This document shows positions 16,247-24,779 of a stretch of DNA of 64,000 nucleotides, in pieces. Source of the stretch: an uncultured Desulfovibrio sp. (GTDB taxonomy: Bacteria; Desulfobacterota; Desulfovibrionia; Desulfovibrionales; Desulfovibrionaceae). Numbering within the stretch: position 1 is the stretch's first letter; every line of letters starts with the position of its first letter. The position numbers and the translations under genes were made by a program. The DNA lies in the NCBI GenBank assembly GCA_910587035.1, contig CAJUMQ010000003.1, positions 62,001-126,000 on the forward strand, in the 5' to 3' direction. The notes under the pieces were generated by a model. The model had not been told where the DNA came from and did not search any database. It was given only the letters and a program-made list of their open reading frames with translations.

Positions 16247-17656
16247 CTAGGCCTTTACGGCCTGAAAAGCCTTGTCCAGAGCCTTGACGATCTGGTCAAT
16301 CTCCTTCTGTGTGGCTATGAGGGCCGGGGCCAGGCAAAGGGTGTTGTTGAATTCGCGGAAGCAGCGGCTGGTCTTGCCAATGATGACGCCCTGCTTCATG
16401 CATTCGGCAACCACGGCGCCGGCCACGTTCTCTGGCACTGGCTCCTTGGTCGCGCGATCCTTCACCAGCTCAAGACCGCAGAAGAGACCCTTGCCGCGCA
16501 CATCGCCAATGATCTCATATTTCTTTTCCAGACCCTTCAGGCCATCCATCAGATAATCGCCCATCTTGTTGACATTGGCGAGCACATCATGCTCTTCCAT
16601 GTAGCAGAGGTTGGCGTAGCCAGCGGCGGGGCCGGCGGTGCAGCCGCCAAAGGTGCTGATGTCGCGGAAGTAGCCATCGCGGTCGCTGGGGTCGGAGATG
16701 AAGTCCTGGAACACGGCCTCTGTGGTCACCGTGCAGGAGATCGGGGCATAGCCGGCGGCAACGCCCTTGGCCATGGTCACAATGTCCGGCTGCACATTGA
16801 AATGCTGATAGCCGAACCATTTGCCTGTGCGGCCAAGACCGCAGACAACTTCGTCAATTATAAGGAGGATGCCATATTTTTTGCATATGGCGGACATGGT
16901 CTCATAATACCCGTCCGGGGGAACAATGACGCCGCCACCAGCGGTGATGGGCTCGACAATCACGCCGCCAACAGTGTCGGGATCTTCCTTCTGGATGACC
17001 TTTTCCATCTCAAGGGCGAATTTCTCGCCCAGATTGGTTGTGCCGGCCGGATAGGGAGAACGGTATTCGGAGCAGGCAGGGAATTCAACAAATCCGGGAG
17101 TATAGGGGCCATACTGCATCTTGCGCTCTTCCTGCCCGCAGGCCGAAAGAGTTGTGATGGTAGTGCCATGATAATCGCGGTTGCGATAGAGAATCTTGCT
17201 TTTCTTGCCGCCATGCTTGAGCTGGGAAATCTGGCGCACTATCTTGAAGGCTTTTTCATTTGCCTCGGAGCCGGAGTTGGAAAGATAGACGCGGCTCATG
17301 CCAGGCATCTTGCTGATGAGCTTTTCGGAGAAGCGGATGGTGGGGATGTTGCCATAGCCATTGGCAAAATAGCACAAATCCATCATCTGCTCGCTGACAG
17401 CCTTAACCAGTGGCTTGCAGCCATAGCCCAGGTTGACGGTCCACACGCCGCCGGAGACCGCGTCCAGATATTCCTTGCCATGAATATCCGTCACATGCAT
17501 GCCCTGACCGCGCACAAAAATCACGGGGTCGGATTTTTCAAATATCTTGTGCTGGGTCAAATGATGCCAGACATATTTTTTATCGGCGGCAATAAGCTCG
17601 CTGACCTTGTTTTCGTTGCCAAGAACCTTGTCAACTTTCAAATCATCATCGGACAT
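16247..17656 (-). CDS. tpa: Taurine--pyruvate aminotransferase (class III aminotransferase)
   Basis: A 469-residue class III, PLP-dependent aminotransferase. The PLP lysine lies in TMAKGVAAGYAPI, preceded by LLIIDEVVCGLGRTG with the Asp that binds the pyridine nitrogen, and SNSGSEANEKAFK is the phosphate-binding region. The N-terminal KKYVWHHLTQH and GGVWTVNLGYG segments match my recollection of Bilophila-type Tpa, which converts taurine and pyruvate to sulfoacetaldehyde and alanine in the cytoplasm. Other omega-amino acid:pyruvate transaminases are the main alternative. GGGAGG precedes the ATG. A sigma-54-type promoter lies about 145 bases upstream and the transhydrogenase genes follow. Confidence 0.82.
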   Translation of the reverse strand: MSDDDLKVDKVLGNENKVSELIAADKKYVWHHLTQHKIFEKSDPVIFVRGQGMHVTDIHGKEYLDAVSGGVWTVNLGYGCKPLVKAVSEQMMDLCYFANGYGNIPTIRFSEKLISKMPGMSRVYLSNSGSEANEKAFKIVRQISQLKHGGKKSKILYRNRDYHGTTITTLSACGQEERKMQYGPYTPGFVEFPACSEYRSPYPAGTTNLGEKFALEMEKVIQKEDPDTVGGVIVEPITAGGGVIVPPDGYYETMSAICKKYGILLIIDEVVCGLGRTGKWFGYQHFNVQPDIVTMAKGVAAGYAPISCTVTTEAVFQDFISDPSDRDGYFRDISTFGGCTAGPAAGYANLCYMEEHDVLANVNKMGDYLMDGLKGLEKKYEIIGDVRGKGLFCGLELVKDRATKEPVPENVAGAVVAECMKQGVIIGKTSRCFREFNNTLCLAPALIATQKEIDQIVKALDKAFQAVKA

Positions 17657-17798
17657 GATTCCTCCCTGCTTCTGCGAGCATTCGATTCTGATGGTTCAAG
17701 CCTGAAATATCTACCTGCCAGGCGGATTTATCCGCATGTATTTTGCGCGCTGCTCCCAGCGAAATCCCCGCGCAATGGAGGCGCGTTGCAATTGAGAT

Positions 17799-17815
17799 AG
17801 CAAGGCATGTGCCAA
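17799..17815 (-). promoter_or_regulatory. Sigma-54 promoter of tpa
   Basis: The minus strand reads TTGGCACATGCCTTGCT, matching the -24/-12 consensus TGGCAC-N5-TTGCW with the required GG-N10-GC spacing. The predicted start is near 17789, leaving a leader of about 130 bases before tpa. Sigma-54 promoters need an enhancer-binding activator, so tpa is likely induced by a signal such as taurine. Confidence 0.8.
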
Positions 17816-17939
17816 AAGGCACATCCTTATTTTATTATTTTATTTCAATATGATAGCAACATTATCATTTCGTATTCAACCTAATGTCAGACATATCAAT
17901 TCAAATTCAACTTGAAACAGCACATTTTAACAATGTAGA

Positions 17940-17977
17940 GCAAGTCTATTTAGACTTGCAAATCACTAATGACTTGC
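17940..17977. promoter_or_regulatory. Two tandem 7-6-7 palindromes, likely activator sites
   Basis: Site 1 is GCAAGTC-TATTTA-GACTTGC (17940-17959) and site 2 is GCAAATC-ACTAAT-GACTTGC (17958-17977), sharing two bases, with centres 18 bases apart. They lie about 125-165 bases upstream of the sigma-54 element, the usual distance for an enhancer-binding protein. They could also serve the divergent transporter gene. Confidence 0.65.
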
Positions 17978-18139
17978 CTTTATATTACTGGCCCTCTTTC
18001 CACACAACCTTGCCAATGGAATGTTGTTACTCCAAAGGCTGTATGCTATCCTGTGAACCACAGCCGTATCCAGCACTGGCAGCGCATACAAGCAAATGCT
18101 TTGAACAGTATTTCATTTTCACCCGCATACGGGGCGACA

Positions 18140-19216
18140 ATGAACACCAGACTTTTACGCGCGGCATTTTATTTTCTGAACAAGAACCTTGCCCCGGCGG
18201 ATTTCGCCATGGTGATGTCCACCGGCATTGTTTCCCTGGCGCTCGGGCATCTTGGCTGCCATTGGGGCGCCATGCTCTTTTTTGCCATCAACATCTGCAT
18301 GTATGCCGTCCTCTGGCCATTATACATCCTCAAGCTCTTCGTCTATCCAGACAGAATGCGCGCGGATTTTACCGGCCATCTCACCGGACCCGGCTTTCTG
18401 ACCATAGTCGCCGGCACAAGCGTGCTTGGGGCGCAGTTCGCAATTCTCGGACAGAGCCTCGCCATTGCCCAGATTTTCTTCTGGCTGGCCTGCCTGCTCT
18501 GGATTGCCATCCTCTGGGGCACTTTTTTCTGCATATTCATAAATCCCGTCAAACCAAGCCTGGAGCATGGCATAAACGGCTCCTGGCTGCTGGCCACGGT
18601 GAGCACCCAGTCCATTGTGGTGCTTGGCGCAACCATAGCCAGAGGGGCAGGATGGAGCCTGGATGTGGCCTTCTTTCTGCTTTGCGCCATGTTCGGCCTT
18701 GGCCTCATTCTGTACATCCTCATTATCACCCTGATCTTCTACCGCTTCTGTTTTGCCGAGCTCAGGCCAGAAGGACTTGACCCTGCCTTCTGGATTAATA
18801 CCAGCGCCGTGGCAATTACCACACTAGCCGGCGCCACGCTTATAATCCATGGCGGCGATGCAGCCATGCCGGCGCGGCTCAGGCCTTTTATTGAAGGCAT
18901 CACCCTGCTTGCCTGGGCCACGGCCAGCTGGTGGCTCCCTTTTCTTTTTCTGCTTGGCATATGGCGCCATCTTCTGCGCAAGCTGGCCTTTGCCTATACT
19001 CCTGCCTTCTGGGGCATGGTCTTTCCCATGGGCATGTACACCACCTGCACGGCCGCCCTGGCCAAAGCCATTGATTTTCCAAAACTCATGATCGTCCCAA
19101 GGATTTTCATCTGGATCGCCCTGCTGGCCTGGCTGGCCACATTCACCGGCATGATCAGGGCCGATGGCGGCATACTTCTGCATGGCCGCGGCAGGCATGG
19201 CCAACACCGCCATTGA
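18140..19216 (+). CDS. TDT-family (TehA/SSU1/SLAC1-like) transporter
   Basis: A 358-residue integral membrane protein with about ten hydrophobic segments. The start NLAPADFAMVMSTGIVSLAL and the later FWGMVFPMGMYTTCTAALAK match the tellurite-resistance/dicarboxylate transporter (voltage-dependent anion channel) superfamily, whose members export sulfite (yeast SSU1) or move C4-dicarboxylates. The ATG at 18140 is taken because the family begins here; only a weak GGGG lies upstream. It is divergent from tpa across a shared control region, so export of sulfite made from taurine is a reasonable guess, not proven. Confidence 0.8.
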   Translation: MNTRLLRAAFYFLNKNLAPADFAMVMSTGIVSLALGHLGCHWGAMLFFAINICMYAVLWPLYILKLFVYPDRMRADFTGHLTGPGFLTIVAGTSVLGAQFAILGQSLAIAQIFFWLACLLWIAILWGTFFCIFINPVKPSLEHGINGSWLLATVSTQSIVVLGATIARGAGWSLDVAFFLLCAMFGLGLILYILIITLIFYRFCFAELRPEGLDPAFWINTSAVAITTLAGATLIIHGGDAAMPARLRPFIEGITLLAWATASWWLPFLFLLGIWRHLLRKLAFAYTPAFWGMVFPMGMYTTCTAALAKAIDFPKLMIVPRIFIWIALLAWLATFTGMIRADGGILLHGRGRHGQHRH

Positions 19217-19266
19217 TGCCGCAATCCCCAGGATATTTAAAAAAACTTTTTTGTGGGAAGTGATCC

Positions 19267-19293
19267 TTGACAGATGCAGCCTGAAGATATAAA
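19267..19293 (+). promoter_or_regulatory. Possible promoter of the small membrane-protein gene
   Basis: TTGACA at 19267 and TATAAA at 19288 are spaced by 15 bases, slightly short for sigma-70. They lie about 80 bases before the small gene at 19371. Confidence 0.35.
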
Positions 19294-19370
19294 TCTCCCC
19301 TCCCCTGCAGGGAACCGGCGGAAATTGTTCCTCCCGGCAATATCAATCAGGTTATCAGGAGTTGTTTGTA

Positions 19371-19580
19371 ATGCTTAGTTTTGCAAGGAACGAACGTGGC
19401 GTGCGCATGGCTTCCGCCGCGATTATTCTTTTGCCTTTGGCCAGCCTGATCTGCTCCATGAGCAAATCGGACATGCTGGATCTGGTTGTGGGGCTCACCT
19501 GGGTCGTTTTTGCGTCCATTGCCCTCATAGCCTTCCTGTATGAGCGCGCGGAAGAGGAAGACGGCAGTAACAGGCAATAA
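19371..19580 (+). CDS. Small membrane protein of unknown function
   Basis: A 69-residue protein with a basic N-terminus (ARNERGVR), two hydrophobic helices (about residues 12-30 and 36-56) and a short acidic tail ending in RAEEEDGSNRQ. It should span the inner membrane as a helical hairpin with both ends in the cytoplasm. AGGAG lies 9 bases before the ATG and a terminator follows, which together support a real gene. I do not recognise the family. Confidence 0.65.
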   Translation: MLSFARNERGVRMASAAIILLPLASLICSMSKSDMLDLVVGLTWVVFASIALIAFLYERAEEEDGSNRQ

Positions 19581-19602
19581 AATAGATTCCGCATTAATGC
19601 GG

Positions 19603-19643
19603 CATGCGCGGCGTCAGTTCTGCTGGCGCCGCGCATGTTTTTA
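19603..19643 (+). terminator. Rho-independent terminator after the small membrane protein
   Basis: CATGCGCGGCG and CGCCGCGCATG form the main stem, with an inner TCAG/CTGG extension and five T plus TAT following. It overlaps the end of ubiX by a few bases. The 14-base palindrome CCGCATTAATGCGG sits just before it. Confidence 0.85.
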
Positions 19644-20222
19644 TACCACATGAGTTTTTGTGGCGGCGTCTCGCCAGCGCTCGCAAAGATTATGGGGAAT
19701 GCGCAGCAAATCCAGCATTCTGCCGCAAAATTGCCGCATGGCGCCCTGCATGGAACCATCCCCGCAATAAAATGCTGGAATGAATGGCGCCATGATGGCG
19801 CCGGCTTCAGCAGCAGCCAGCATGTTGCGCAAATGAACGAGATTTAATGGGGTTTCGCGGCAGGACAGCACCAGGGGGCGTCTTTCCTTGAGCATGACAT
19901 CGGCTGCCCTGTGCAGCAGGTTTGTGCCGCAGCCATTGGCTATGGCTCCGAGACTGGCCATGGAGCAGGGGCAGACAATCATGCCCGCGCAGGGCCAGGA
20001 GCCGCTGGCCATTGGAGCGCCAAAATCGTCCGGCTCGTAGGTTGCAGCCGCATACCTGGACAGGCTTGATGGCTCAAGCCCCATTTCCTCGGCCATGACA
20101 TTTTTTGCAGCCGGGGAAATAATCAGATGAATTTCCAGACCATGGATGGCGCTGTAGCATTCCAGCGCCATTCTGGCCAATGCCATGCCGCTGGCGCCGC
20201 TTATGCCAAAGACAAGGCGCAT
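19641..20222 (-). CDS. ubiX: Flavin prenyltransferase UbiX
   Basis: A 193-residue flavoprotein of the UbiX family. Visible motifs are the N-terminal FGISGASG FMN-binding loop, CPCSMASLGAIANGCGTNLLHRAADVMLKE split around the active site, and the RPLVLSCRETPLNLVHLRNM segment. It attaches dimethylallyl phosphate to FMN to make the prenylated cofactor used by UbiD-type decarboxylases. The ATG at 20222 follows GGAGAAC; ATG at 20231 is an alternative. It lies right behind cheV. Confidence 0.92.
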   Translation of the reverse strand: MRLVFGISGASGMALARMALECYSAIHGLEIHLIISPAAKNVMAEEMGLEPSSLSRYAAATYEPDDFGAPMASGSWPCAGMIVCPCSMASLGAIANGCGTNLLHRAADVMLKERRPLVLSCRETPLNLVHLRNMLAAAEAGAIMAPFIPAFYCGDGSMQGAMRQFCGRMLDLLRIPHNLCERWRDAATKTHVV

Positions 20223-20239
20223 GTTCTCCATCCCTGTCT

Positions 20240-21268
20240 TCAGCTCTTTTCGCTCCCTTTTGGATCCAGCCCGCGTTCGCGTATGAGCGCTGCCGCCCTT
20301 TTGGCAAGGGTGCCAACCTCCGGCTTGGATATCTGCGCATCCGCGCCAACACTCACCCCCTTGTGCTTGAGCTTTTCGGTGATGAGGGATGAGAACAGCA
20401 GCACCGGCAGCTGTTTGAGGATATTGTCGCCCTTGATGCGGCTTGTGAGATTGAGTCCATCCATGTAGGGCATCTCGATATCGGATACCACAACCTGAAC
20501 AAAATCGCTGAGTGGCCTGCCTTCCTCCTCCACCCGCTTTTTGAAGGCGCAAAGACAGTCCCATGCCTCGCGGCCATTGGTGGTGATGATGACCTTAAAG
20601 CCGGCCTTTTCCAACAGATCGCGCTGCATTTCACGCACGAGGGCAGAATCATCGGCCACCAGGGCCTTGTAGCCTGTGGTGTGATCCCAGTCATCGCCAA
20701 GATCATCAAGACGCAGGCTCAACCTGGGATTTAGACTTGCAACAACCTTTTCCAGATCCAGCAAGAACACTATCCGGCCCTCCAGCTTGACAACACCCAC
20801 AATGGTGTTGCTGGAGACGGATGCCATATAGGCGTTTGGCTGCTCCACCTGCTCCCAGCTTATGCGATGGATGCGGTTGACCCCGGACACCATAAAGGCG
20901 GTGGTGACATTATTGAACTCTGTCACTATCGTCTTTGGCTCCTCACTACTGCTGGCCGGCCTTTTGCCCAGCCACACGGTCAGATCAACCAGGGGGATAA
21001 TCCGCGAACGCAGATTGAAGGCGCCGCGCACGCTCTCATGCTGCACCTCCGGCAGTTCCGTCACCTTGGGCATGCGGATGATTTCAAGCACCTTGGCGAC
21101 ATTCACGCCATAGTAGCCCCTGTACTTGTCCGCATTGTCCTTGCCAACCACCTGGGCCGTGAGCCCCTCCAGAGTGGCTTCCCCGGGGAGAATGGTCTCG
21201 TCCAGATAAAATTCCACCACTTCCAGCTCATTTGTGCCGGATTCAAGCAGAATATTGGTCAGAGACAT
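20240..21268 (-). CDS. cheV: Chemotaxis coupling protein CheV (CheW domain plus receiver)
   Basis: A 342-residue protein with an N-terminal CheW-like domain (about residues 10-165) and a C-terminal response-regulator receiver (about 195-330). The receiver has the acidic ADDS start, the phospho-acceptor Asp in VVVSDIEMPYMDG, the Ser of LLFSSL and the Lys of QISKPEVG. CheV links chemoreceptors to CheA and is thought to tune adaptation through phosphorylation. AGGAGGG precedes the ATG at 21268. No other chemotaxis genes are in the window. Confidence 0.95.
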   Translation of the reverse strand: MSLTNILLESGTNELEVVEFYLDETILPGEATLEGLTAQVVGKDNADKYRGYYGVNVAKVLEIIRMPKVTELPEVQHESVRGAFNLRSRIIPLVDLTVWLGKRPASSSEEPKTIVTEFNNVTTAFMVSGVNRIHRISWEQVEQPNAYMASVSSNTIVGVVKLEGRIVFLLDLEKVVASLNPRLSLRLDDLGDDWDHTTGYKALVADDSALVREMQRDLLEKAGFKVIITTNGREAWDCLCAFKKRVEEEGRPLSDFVQVVVSDIEMPYMDGLNLTSRIKGDNILKQLPVLLFSSLITEKLKHKGVSVGADAQISKPEVGTLAKRAAALIRERGLDPKGSEKS

Positions 21269-21444
21269 GTCGCCCTCCTGAAAATTGTGCATCCGGTGGC
21301 GTCAAAAGCCACGCGGCAAGCCGCCAGCAACCTGTATGATTTTCTACCCAACGCATTTTATTTGCAAATAATAAATCATTGCCCCGGAACATGGCAAATG
21401 CGGCAGTGGCGATTCCAATTAAATACGGTCAATGCCTGCATAAG

Positions 21445-22305
21445 CTAAACAATATTCATAAGCCAGTTTTCAACATCGTCAATCAGAGGTCCCGGCGTTG
21501 ATGCGCCGGCAGTGAGGCCCACCGTATCGCCAGGACTGAATTGCGAGGCATCCAGCTCGGAGGCATCCTCAATATGGAATGTCCTTATCCCGGCATTGGC
21601 TGCTATTCCTGCCAGGCGCCTGGTATTGCCACTGCTGCGGCCGCCAACTACAACCATCTTGTCAGCTGCCCTGGCAATGCGCAATGCCTCCGCCTGCCTT
21701 TGGCCGGTGGCATCGCAAATTGTGGCCAAAACCACAAGATCAGGCACACGGCTGGCCAGCTCGTCCCTGATTTGCGCAAATACACCGCTATCCTGCGTGG
21801 TCTGCGCTGCAAGCACATAGGGCTTTCCAGCCTGAATATTCAGCCTGTCCAGTTCATCCCTTGAATTGAACACATGGGCCGCTCCGGCCGCATAGGATAC
21901 CAGCCCCGCAACCTCCGGATGATCCGCCTCCCCAAACAGCAGCAGCATTGCCCCCCCGGCCGTGGCCTGGGCTATGGCCAGCTGGGCCTTTTTGACTTTG
22001 GGGCAGGTGGCGTCCCGCACCTGGCCGCAATTGCGGCGCAGTTCATCCTCAATGTCCCTTGGCACACCATGGGCGCGTATAAGCACATGATCCCCGGAGT
22101 CCGCCTCCGCAATGCTGTTCAGGCAATGCACACCAAGGGATTCAAAATGCGCAAGAACCTGGGGATTGTGGATTATTGGTCCAAAGGTGCAGATCCGACC
22201 CCGTTCAGGCTCCGCCGCCTGATTTTCGATGGCATTTTCAAGTTTTTTCAAAGCCAGCCCCACACCCATGCAGAAACCGGCGCTTCTGGCCCTGATGACA
22301 CGCAT
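21445..22305 (-). CDS. ispH: 4-hydroxy-3-methylbut-2-enyl diphosphate reductase
   Basis: A 286-residue IspH (LytB) enzyme, the last step of the MEP isoprenoid pathway, reducing HMBPP to IPP and DMAPP. The three [4Fe-4S] cysteines are visible in AGFCMGV, RDATCPKV and LATICDATGQRQ, along with the RAHGVP and ADHPEV histidines and the GGRSSGNTRRL segment. The ATG directly follows the stop of the upstream dus gene, with GAGGAGGG before it, so the two are coupled. Confidence 0.96.
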   Translation of the reverse strand: MRVIRARSAGFCMGVGLALKKLENAIENQAAEPERGRICTFGPIIHNPQVLAHFESLGVHCLNSIAEADSGDHVLIRAHGVPRDIEDELRRNCGQVRDATCPKVKKAQLAIAQATAGGAMLLLFGEADHPEVAGLVSYAAGAAHVFNSRDELDRLNIQAGKPYVLAAQTTQDSGVFAQIRDELASRVPDLVVLATICDATGQRQAEALRIARAADKMVVVGGRSSGNTRRLAGIAANAGIRTFHIEDASELDASQFSPGDTVGLTAGASTPGPLIDDVENWLMNIV

Positions 22306-23367
22306 TCAGACACCCTCCTCACTTTGACTGCTGCCCCGATCCCCCAGGTTTTCCGTCCCAGGCGCCTGTCCCAGATGTCTGTCCAGGATGGCATTTAGCC
22401 CATCCCAGTCCTCACAGGCGCAAAGCGCCTTGCGCAGTTCATTTACTCCGGGCAACAGGCGGGCATAACGGGGCAAAATGGAGCGCATGCGCAGCAATGT
22501 ATTGGGATAATTGCAATATTTGCGGGCCAGCCATAAATGTGCGTCAATCATTGCCCGCAGGGCGCCCGCATCCTTCGGTTTTGGCGCCAGGCCACGGGCA
22601 AGATTTTTGTGATCCGCGAAAATGGCCGGATCCCGCAGGGCTCCGCGGGCATACATCACACCAGTTGCGCCTGTGGCCGCCAGACAGTCAATGCCATCCC
22701 GGGCGCAAAAAAGATCCCCGCTGGCCAAAAGAGGAATGCCCAGCCTGCCGGCCAGCCTGGCCAGCTCATCCCAGTTGGCGCGGCCGGTGAAGCCCTGGCT
22801 GGCATACCTGGGATGCAGCGTGATCCAGGCCGCGCCCGCATCCTCCAGCCGCAAGGCCAGATCGGGCAGAACCGGGCGCCCCGGCCCAAGCCCCAGCCGC
22901 AGTTTGAAACCCACGCCGGCAGGCTCCTCAGCCGTGGCTGCCGCTGCAATCATCGCTCTGGCGATCTCCAGAACAGTCTCTGGCGAGCCAAGCAGGGATG
23001 CCCCGGCATTCTGGCGCAGCATCTTGCGCACGGAGCAGCCCAGATTGCAGTCAAACCAGCGCCAGCCGGATTTGACCAGGCTTGCCACGGCATGCCCCAT
23101 GATCTCCGGCTCGCCGCCAAACAGCTGTATCACCAGCGGCGTATCTCCCGGGGCGCTTGCCAAAAGCTCCTCCGTGCGCCGGCTGCCATGATACAGCCCC
23201 CGCGCGCTGATCATCTCGCTGACACATACCGTAGCTCCATATTGGCGGCACAGCAGCCGGAAAGGCAGATCGCTGTATCCTGCCAGGGGTGCAAGCCATG
23301 GCCTGTCCGCACCGAAAACCGGCTCGGCAGCCTGTGGAAATTGCGGCGCCAGGTGTTTTATTGCCAT
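22306..23367 (-). CDS. tRNA-dihydrouridine synthase family protein
   Basis: A 353-residue FMN-dependent Dus enzyme that reduces uridine in tRNA. The N-terminal WLAPLAGYSDLPFRLLCRQYGA matches the family, and NLGCSVRKMLRQNAGASLL contains the catalytic Cys, although the usual Cys-Pro is Cys-Ser here. Phosphate-binding segments LLASGD and ATGVMYARGAL follow. The ATG at 23367 is chosen because a longer frame would overlap the MFS gene. The C-terminal region of about 100 residues is diverged. It lies between the MFS exporter and ispH. Confidence 0.88.
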   Translation of the reverse strand: MAIKHLAPQFPQAAEPVFGADRPWLAPLAGYSDLPFRLLCRQYGATVCVSEMISARGLYHGSRRTEELLASAPGDTPLVIQLFGGEPEIMGHAVASLVKSGWRWFDCNLGCSVRKMLRQNAGASLLGSPETVLEIARAMIAAAATAEEPAGVGFKLRLGLGPGRPVLPDLALRLEDAGAAWITLHPRYASQGFTGRANWDELARLAGRLGIPLLASGDLFCARDGIDCLAATGATGVMYARGALRDPAIFADHKNLARGLAPKPKDAGALRAMIDAHLWLARKYCNYPNTLLRMRSILPRYARLLPGVNELRKALCACEDWDGLNAILDRHLGQAPGTENLGDRGSSQSEEGV

Positions 23368-23371
23368 AAGC

Positions 23372-24634
23372 TCAGGGCTGCACCGGCATTTTTGGAAGCA
23401 GAAAGGATCGCCATGCATAATACAGGGCAATAAGCGCGCAGACCACAAGGGCGATGGAAGTGGAGCGCAGAATGTTGCCCAAACCCACCAGCGGCGAAAC
23501 AATAAAACCGAAGATGTAGCCGCCCAGCCCAAGTATGGCGGAAGCCGAGCCGGCGCTGACTTTCCCCTCCGACATGGCCAGGGTGTTTGCGGAGGCAAAA
23601 ACCAGGCCGCTGAAAAACAGCATGGGAATAATCAGGGCCTCAAAAAGCAGCAGGCTGTCAATAAAGGCTATGGCCACGGCCTCCGTGATGGCAAATGCCA
23701 CCATGCCTGCCGCGCCGGTGACTGCCGCCCTTTTCATGGTGGAAAAGCGCAGGCAGACAACTGAGCCAAGCACAATGGCCAGGGCATTGAGGCCAAAAAT
23801 CAGCCCGAATTGCAGCGGGGAGAGGCCATAATGCTCCTGCACAATAAAGGGGCCGGCGGAGATGTAGCTGAACAGCACTCCCAGGGCCGCGCTTTTCAGC
23901 ATCACATGCACCATGAAATGCCTGTTGCGCAGAAGTGGCGCAAATTCGCCCATGAGCTGGATGAGGCTGCCGGTTTTGCGTTTGGCCGGCACAAGGGTTT
24001 CGCGCATGCGCAGTCCCAGCAGCAGCATCACCGCGCCAACACAGGTCAGCAGAACGAATATGCCGCGCCACCCGATGGATGTGGCCAGAAAACCTCCCAC
24101 CAGGGGGCCGCTGACCGGCGCGATGCCATTGATGGCGCCAATGAGGGCCATGAATTTGGCAAGCTGCATGCCCTGATATTCGTCTGCTGGAATGGTGCGC
24201 GAGAGCATGATGGCCCCGGAGGCGCCAAGCCCCTGGAAAAGCCTGCATATTATAAAGAAAGTGATGGCAGGCGAAAACACGCTGGCTGCGGAGGCGATCA
24301 TGAAAAGCGTGAGCGACATGAAGAGCACCGGCCTGCGGCCAATCCTGTCGCTCAGGGGCCCCCATAAGAGCTCCCCGAATCCCAGGCCGATCATGACAAA
24401 GGACAGCCCCAGCTGCACTGTGGAGCGCGAGGCATGGAAATCTATGCGCATCTGCGGCAGGGTTGGCAAATAGAGATCATTGACAAAGGAGGGAAAAGCG
24501 CCAAGTGCCGCCAGGTAGCACAGGAGAAAAATATGGTGGCTTCCGCTTTCTCCGCTCTGGCCAGGAAGTCTGCCAATGTTTATATCACTGCTTGTCATGA
24601 CTTTTTTAAAACAGATCGAAAAAAATTTGTCCAT
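23372..24634 (-). CDS. MFS exporter, Bcr/CflA drug-resistance type
   Basis: A 420-residue transporter with 12 predicted helices. The motif A loop GPLSDRIGRRPVLF between helices 2 and 3 and the motif C segment APVSGPLVGG in helix 5 identify a drug:proton antiporter of the 12-helix Bcr/CflA group. Substrate is unknown. The start is uncertain: neither the ATG at 24634 nor that at 24598 has a good ribosome site. The stop lies 4 bases before dus. Confidence 0.88.
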   Translation of the reverse strand: MDKFFSICFKKVMTSSDINIGRLPGQSGESGSHHIFLLCYLAALGAFPSFVNDLYLPTLPQMRIDFHASRSTVQLGLSFVMIGLGFGELLWGPLSDRIGRRPVLFMSLTLFMIASAASVFSPAITFFIICRLFQGLGASGAIMLSRTIPADEYQGMQLAKFMALIGAINGIAPVSGPLVGGFLATSIGWRGIFVLLTCVGAVMLLLGLRMRETLVPAKRKTGSLIQLMGEFAPLLRNRHFMVHVMLKSAALGVLFSYISAGPFIVQEHYGLSPLQFGLIFGLNALAIVLGSVVCLRFSTMKRAAVTGAAGMVAFAITEAVAIAFIDSLLLFEALIIPMLFFSGLVFASANTLAMSEGKVSAGSASAILGLGGYIFGFIVSPLVGLGNILRSTSIALVVCALIALYYAWRSFLLPKMPVQP

Positions 24635-24699
24635 ATTGCATTTTTTATTAAATTCACCCTATAGACACCTAAAAATATGCCGATAAAAAATATGTTGAG

Positions 24700-24731
24700 C
24701 TGGATAGTATGGACATGATATACATATCCAG
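24700..24731. promoter_or_regulatory. Inverted repeat between the MFS and small-orphan genes
   Basis: CTGGATA and TATCCAG are separated by 18 bases in the divergent gap between the MFS exporter and the small gene at 24780. It could be an operator; the long spacer makes this uncertain. Confidence 0.3.
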
Positions 24732-24779
24732 CGGACTGTCTTTGCAAGGATGCAGTGAGCCGTTCATGGAGGAATGGAC

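Larger units (their letters stand above)
17657..18139. other. Regulatory intergenic region between tpa and the TDT transporter
   Basis: This 483-base gap is more A/T-rich than its surroundings between about 17820 and 18000. It holds the tpa sigma-54-type promoter, the inverted repeat ATGTGCC-aaaa-GGCACAT at 17807-17824 overlapping it, and two tandem palindromes at 17940-17977. An open frame from 17884 runs into the transporter gene in another frame and is not considered a gene. Confidence 0.7.

Noticed and set aside
16226..17800. A 524-codon open frame antisense to tpa
   Set aside because: The tpa frame has full aminotransferase motifs; the antisense frame has none and is a GC-bias artefact.
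17657..18139. Horizontal-transfer junction suggested by A/T-rich sequence
   Set aside because: The A/T-rich part is limited to the control region; flanking genes have normal composition and there are no repeats, integrase or tRNA.
17884..18780. A 298-codon plus-strand frame starting upstream of the TDT transporter
   Set aside because: Most of it overlaps the transporter in another frame, and the unique first part shows no motif or good ribosome site.
20223..20564. N-terminal extension of ubiX
   Set aside because: The extra 114 codons lie inside cheV in another frame, and the UbiX family starts at the MRLVFGISG segment.
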